7,612 bases of DNA from NCBI GenBank assembly GCA_934646965.1, contig CAKUEZ010000091.1:1-7612 (forward strand). The letters run 5' to 3'. This document shows positions 4,533 to 7,612 of this stretch, in pieces. Made by a program: the position numbers and the translations under genes. Each line of letters starts with the position of its first letter. Position 1 is the first letter of the stretch. Source of the DNA: an uncultured Collinsella sp. Its GTDB lineage: Bacteria; Actinomycetota; Coriobacteriia; Coriobacteriales; Coriobacteriaceae. The notes beneath the pieces were generated by a model. It was not told the origin of the DNA, searched no databases, and saw only the letters and a program-made list of their open reading frames with translations.

Positions 4533-6629
4533 TTACTTTTTGCGGGCAAGCTCACCGATGTTGGCGATGCCGGAGAAAACGGCCTCGAAGCGGTTGAGCA
4601 GCTTAAGGCGATTATCGCGGAGCTGCTCGTCCTTGTCCATGACCATGACCTCGTCGAAGAAACGGTCAATGGGCGCGCGCAGGGCTGCCAGGGCGGCAAA
4701 CGCGGCCGGGTAATCCTCGGCGGCGAGAGCGGCTTCAACGGCGGTCTGAGCGGCCTCAGAGGCGTCGGCAAGCGCAAGCTCGACCTCGCCCATCAGGCTG
4801 CGGTCGTACTCCGCGCCCAGCTCGGGCTTGGAGATATGCGCGGCACGGGCATAGGCGGTCGCCAGGTTGTCGAAGGTCTCGGCATCGTTCTTGCGCGCCT
4901 CGTCGAGCGCGGCGCAGCGGGCGAAGAAGACCGACGGCGCGATGATGTGCACCGCGGAGACGGCGGCAACGGTATCGGCCGGGATCTTCTCGTCACGGGC
5001 TATGCTCACCAGACGGCCGTGGAAGAAGTCGCGGACCTGCTGGGCGACCTCGGCGGCGTCAAAGGCAATGCCCTGCTCGGTATAGAGCTCAAGGGCAAAG
5101 TCGATGAGCGACGTGGGGTCGATCGGCAGGCGATCGCGCAGGATGTTGATGATGCCGATAGCGGCGCGGCGCAGCGCGTACGGGTCGGAAGAGCCGGTCG
5201 GGGGCTCGCCGATGGCAAAGATACCGGCGATGGTATCGAGCTTATCGGCGCAGGCCACGATGCAGCCAGCGGTGCCCTCGGGCAGCTCATCGCCGGCAAA
5301 GCGGGGACGATAGTGATCGCGGATGGCGTGGGCGACCTCGTCGTTCTCCCCCATCGCGGTGGCGTAGTAACCGCCCATCACGCCCTGCTGGCTCGTGAAC
5401 TCGACGACGGCGTTGGACACCAGGTCGGCCTTGCACAGGTGCGCGGCGCGGCCGGCATCGGCGGCCAGGTGAGCGCCCAGGTGAGCCTCGCGGGCAATGG
5501 CAAGCGCGAGCTGCTCAATGCGCTCGGACTTGGCGAGCACGCTGCCGAGCTTCTCCTGGAAGGCGACCTTGGCCAGACGCTCACGGAACTCATCGAGAGA
5601 GATCTTCAGATCCTCCTCGTAGAAGAACTTGGCGTCGTCCAGACGGGCGCGCACGACGCGCTCGTTGCCGTCGATCACGCGCTCGGCGTTCTCGGGCTTG
5701 CTGTTGGAGACGATCACGAACTCACGCGTCAGCTTGCCCTCGCCGTCATAGATCGGGAAGTAGCGCTGGTTGGTGAGCATGGACTCGCAGATAATCTCGT
5801 GCGGGACCATGAGGAACTCCTCGTCGAAGGTACCGACGAGGACCGTCGGCCACTCGCAGAGGTTGATGACCTCCTCGAAGACCTTCTTGGGCGTGTCGAC
5901 GTGGCAACCGGGACGGGCAGCCTCGACCTCGGCGATGCCGGCGAGGATGGCCTCGCGCCGGCGCTCGGCGGAAAGCACGCCGGCGTCCTCGAGCACCTGC
6001 TCGTAGAAGGCGGGGCTGGCGACCACGTGGTCACCGGGGCCCAGGACGCGATGGCCGCGCGTGGTGTTGCCGCTCGTCACATCGGCAAACGACACGGGCA
6101 CGACGTCCTCGCCCAGAAGACAGCAGATCCAGCGGACCGGACGTACGAACGTGGCGTGCTCGTGGCCCCAGCGCTGAGAGCGGTAGTTGGGCCACTGCAG
6201 GCCGGCGATGGTCTTCTCGCACAGGGCCGTCAGGATCGGGGTAGCCGGGGCAGAAGGGATGTTCTTCTCGGCAAAGACGTACTCGCGGCCGTCGGTGTCC
6301 TCGCGGCGCACCAGGTCCTCGGCAGCCACACCGCACTTGCGGGCAAAGCCCTGGGCGGCCTTGGTGGCGTTACCGTCGGCGTCGAAGGCGATGTTGGCCG
6401 CGGGGCCACGCTTGACCTCGTGAACCTCATCGGTCGCGGTGGCGACATCGGCAACGAGCGCGGCAAGACGACGCGGGCTCGAGATCACGCGGACCTCGCC
6501 GTGGGCCAGACCGGCCTCGTCGAGACCCTTGGCGATCATGGTGCCAAGCTGCTTGACGGCATTGTTCAGCGGCGCGGAGGGCATTTCCTCCGTACCGATC
6601 TCAAACAGGAAATCCTTAGCGTCTGCCAT
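4533..6629 (-). CDS. glyS: Glycyl-tRNA synthetase, beta subunit
   Basis: Beta chain of the alpha2-beta2 glycyl-tRNA synthetase. It supplies tRNA recognition for the complex, while the alpha chain makes glycyl-adenylate. The 698-residue length fits the family (about 690). The N-terminus FLFEIGTEEMPS (7-18) is the family hallmark. Further recognised stretches are RWGHEHATFVRPVRW (153-167), VPHEIICESMLTNQRYFP (275-292), the HD-type region KADLVSNAVVEFTSQQGVMGGYYA (400-423) with ADKLDTIAGIFAIGEPPTGSSDPYALRRAA (461-490), and a C-terminal DALR-like anticodon-binding part (about 580-690) ending IGELARKK. The ATG at 6629 is 3 bases after the glyQ stop, and GAGG lies within the end of glyQ, so translation is probably coupled, keeping the two subunits in balance. 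No frameshift or truncation. Confidence 0.97.
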   Translation of the reverse strand: MADAKDFLFEIGTEEMPSAPLNNAVKQLGTMIAKGLDEAGLAHGEVRVISSPRRLAALVADVATATDEVHEVKRGPAANIAFDADGNATKAAQGFARKCGVAAEDLVRREDTDGREYVFAEKNIPSAPATPILTALCEKTIAGLQWPNYRSQRWGHEHATFVRPVRWICCLLGEDVVPVSFADVTSGNTTRGHRVLGPGDHVVASPAFYEQVLEDAGVLSAERRREAILAGIAEVEAARPGCHVDTPKKVFEEVINLCEWPTVLVGTFDEEFLMVPHEIICESMLTNQRYFPIYDGEGKLTREFVIVSNSKPENAERVIDGNERVVRARLDDAKFFYEEDLKISLDEFRERLAKVAFQEKLGSVLAKSERIEQLALAIAREAHLGAHLAADAGRAAHLCKADLVSNAVVEFTSQQGVMGGYYATAMGENDEVAHAIRDHYRPRFAGDELPEGTAGCIVACADKLDTIAGIFAIGEPPTGSSDPYALRRAAIGIINILRDRLPIDPTSLIDFALELYTEQGIAFDAAEVAQQVRDFFHGRLVSIARDEKIPADTVAAVSAVHIIAPSVFFARCAALDEARKNDAETFDNLATAYARAAHISKPELGAEYDRSLMGEVELALADASEAAQTAVEAALAAEDYPAAFAALAALRAPIDRFFDEVMVMDKDEQLRDNRLKLLNRFEAVFSGIANIGELARKK

Positions 6630-6632
6630 GGC

Positions 6633-7544
6633 TTACGCCACCTCGCCTTCCTGGTCGGCATTCTCGTTGATTCCGGCGACCTCGGCCATATAGGCCTCGC
6701 AGCACGCCTTGGCGACGGCGCGGACGCGCAGGATGTAGTTGGCGCGCTCGACCGCGGACAGCGCGCCGCGGGCATCGAGCAGGTTGAAGGCATGGCTGCA
6801 CTTCATAACGCAGTCGTATGCCGGCAGCGGCAGCTTGCGCTCAAGGCAGGAGTGGCACTCGGCCTCGTAGTCGTCAAACTTCTGACGCATCATCTCGACG
6901 TTGGCGACCTCAAAGTTGTAGGCGCTGAACTCGCGCTCGTTCTCGAGGAACACGTCGCCGTAGGTCATGGGCGTACCGTCGGGCAGATAGCTCCACACCA
7001 GGTCGTAGACGGAGTTGACGCCCTGGGCGTACATGGCGATACGCTCCAGGCCGTAAGTGATCTCGACGGGCACGGGATCGACCTCGATGCCGCCCACCTG
7101 CTGGAAGTACGTGAACTGCGTGACCTCCATGCCGTTGAGCCAGACCTCCCAACCAAGGCCCCAAGCGCCAAGGGTCGGGCTCTCCCAGTCGTCCTCGACA
7201 AAGCGGACGTCATGATCGTTGGGGTCCAGGCCGATGGCAGCCAGCGAACCCAAGTAAAGCTCCTGGGCGTTGACCGGCGAGGGCTTGATGAGCACCTGGA
7301 ACTGATAGTAGTGCTGCATGCGGTTGGGGTTCTCGCCGTAGCGGCCGTCGGCGGGACGGCGGCAGGGCTGCGCATAGCAGGTGCGCCACTCGGCGGGACC
7401 GAGCGAGCGCAGCGTGGTCGCGGTATGGAAGGTACCGGCACCGACCTCGGAGTCATAGGGCTGCATAATGACGCAGCCCTGCTCGCCCCAGTACTGCTGG
7501 AGGCGCAGGATGATGTCTTGGAAGGAAAGCGATGAAGCGTTCAT
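6633..7544 (-). CDS. glyQ: Glycyl-tRNA synthetase, alpha subunit
   Basis: Catalytic class II aminoacyl-tRNA synthetase chain that activates glycine with ATP; it works with GlyS in the cytoplasm. The 303-residue protein begins with the family's [25 protein letters not shown] (7-31). It shows the motif 2 region [19 protein letters not shown] (57-75), [18 protein letters not shown] (118-135), QQVGG (148-152) and the motif 3-like [15 protein letters not shown] (161-175). The C-terminal helices contain [23 protein letters not shown]. The ATG at 7544 is selected because the family starts here; AGGGGA lies ten bases upstream, slightly far, with GAGG closer. It is the first gene of the probable glyQ-glyS-regulator transcript. 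Confidence 0.98.
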   Translation of the reverse strand: MNASSLSFQDIILRLQQYWGEQGCVIMQPYDSEVGAGTFHTATTLRSLGPAEWRTCYAQPCRRPADGRYGENPNRMQHYYQFQVLIKPSPVNAQELYLGSLAAIGLDPNDHDVRFVEDDWESPTLGAWGLGWEVWLNGMEVTQFTYFQQVGGIEVDPVPVEITYGLERIAMYAQGVNSVYDLVWSYLPDGTPMTYGDVFLENEREFSAYNFEVANVEMMRQKFDDYEAECHSCLERKLPLPAYDCVMKCSHAFNLLDARGALSAVERANYILRVRAVAKACCEAYMAEVAGINENADQEGEVA

Positions 7545-7590
7545 GCCTCTAATATCCCCTCGTCGAAACGATTACACGGTTAGGTACTGT

Positions 7591-7596
7591 ACTATA
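7591..7596 (-). promoter_or_regulatory. Candidate -10 of the glyQ promoter
   Basis: TATAGT on the minus strand, five of six consensus positions, about 47 bases before the glyQ ATG. Only 16 bases remain upstream in the window, so the -35 cannot be seen. The predicted start near 7584 lies next to a GTAC-T-GTAC palindrome (7584-7592). The leader of about 40 bases is far too short for a glycine T-box or riboswitch if this is the true start. Confidence 0.5.
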
Positions 7597-7612
7597 GCGG
7601 TTTTTAGTCGAT

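Noticed and set aside
4284..7535. Plus-strand open frame of 1083 codons opposite glyS, glyQ and part of the regulator gene
   Set aside because: It is the mirror of several real genes and crosses their boundaries; the protein has no recognisable domain and there is no promoter or ribosome binding site of note. Its length is striking but explained by codon bias.
7545..7612. T-box or glycine riboswitch before glyQ
   Set aside because: Only 68 bases are visible, with a good -10 only about 47 bases before the ATG; there is no room for a T-box and no specifier-like or antiterminator-like sequence was recognised. A structure further upstream of the window cannot be excluded.
1..7612. CRISPR array, tRNA or rRNA genes, defence or secondary-metabolite system
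   Set aside because: No regularly spaced repeats, no cloverleaf-like sequence in the gaps, and all coding space is taken by five recognised housekeeping genes.

Overview
This is an ordinary housekeeping region of a GC-rich bacterial chromosome, read entirely from the minus strand. In transcription order (right to left) it holds glyQ, glyS, the gene for a PPDK regulatory kinase/pyrophosphorylase, ppdK, and the start of rplS, which runs off the left edge. Codons are strongly biased to G/C at the third position. A separate two-subunit glycyl-tRNA synthetase next to a PPDK and its regulator, in a high-GC genome, fits a Coriobacteriia actinobacterium (Collinsella-like). That placement is inference from family resemblance and composition, not a search result.

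Right end (7545-7612): 68 bases upstream of glyQ with a good -10 hexamer; its -35 is outside the window. glyQ (6633-7544) and glyS (4533-6629) are 3 bases apart and encode the alpha and beta chains of glycyl-tRNA synthetase. The regulator (3626-4498) follows 34 bases later, with a small GNRA-type hairpin directly before its Shine-Dalgarno sequence, so the three genes probably form one transcript.

Middle (3285-3625): a 341-base gap whose part at 3421-3600 is about 35% GC by hand count (63 of 180). It holds a dense set of inverted and direct repeats, candidate promoters for ppdK and a GC-rich leader hairpin. This is the least ordinary DNA in the window.

Left (1-3284): ppdK (GTG start at 3284) encodes pyruvate, phosphate dikinase and ends at 534. 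A UUCG-loop hairpin lies behind it. A recognisable promoter and a leader hairpin precede rplS (ribosomal protein L19).

Functionally, PPDK interconverts pyruvate and phosphoenolpyruvate. The adjacent regulator is of the family that switches PPDK off and on by ADP-dependent phosphorylation and phosphate-dependent dephosphorylation of the threonine two residues before the catalytic histidine; that Thr-Ser-His is intact here. GlyQ/GlyS and L19 are translation genes. I found no mobile element, CRISPR array, tRNA or defence gene, and no convincing undescribed system; the candidates worth a second look are all regulatory DNA or RNA elements.
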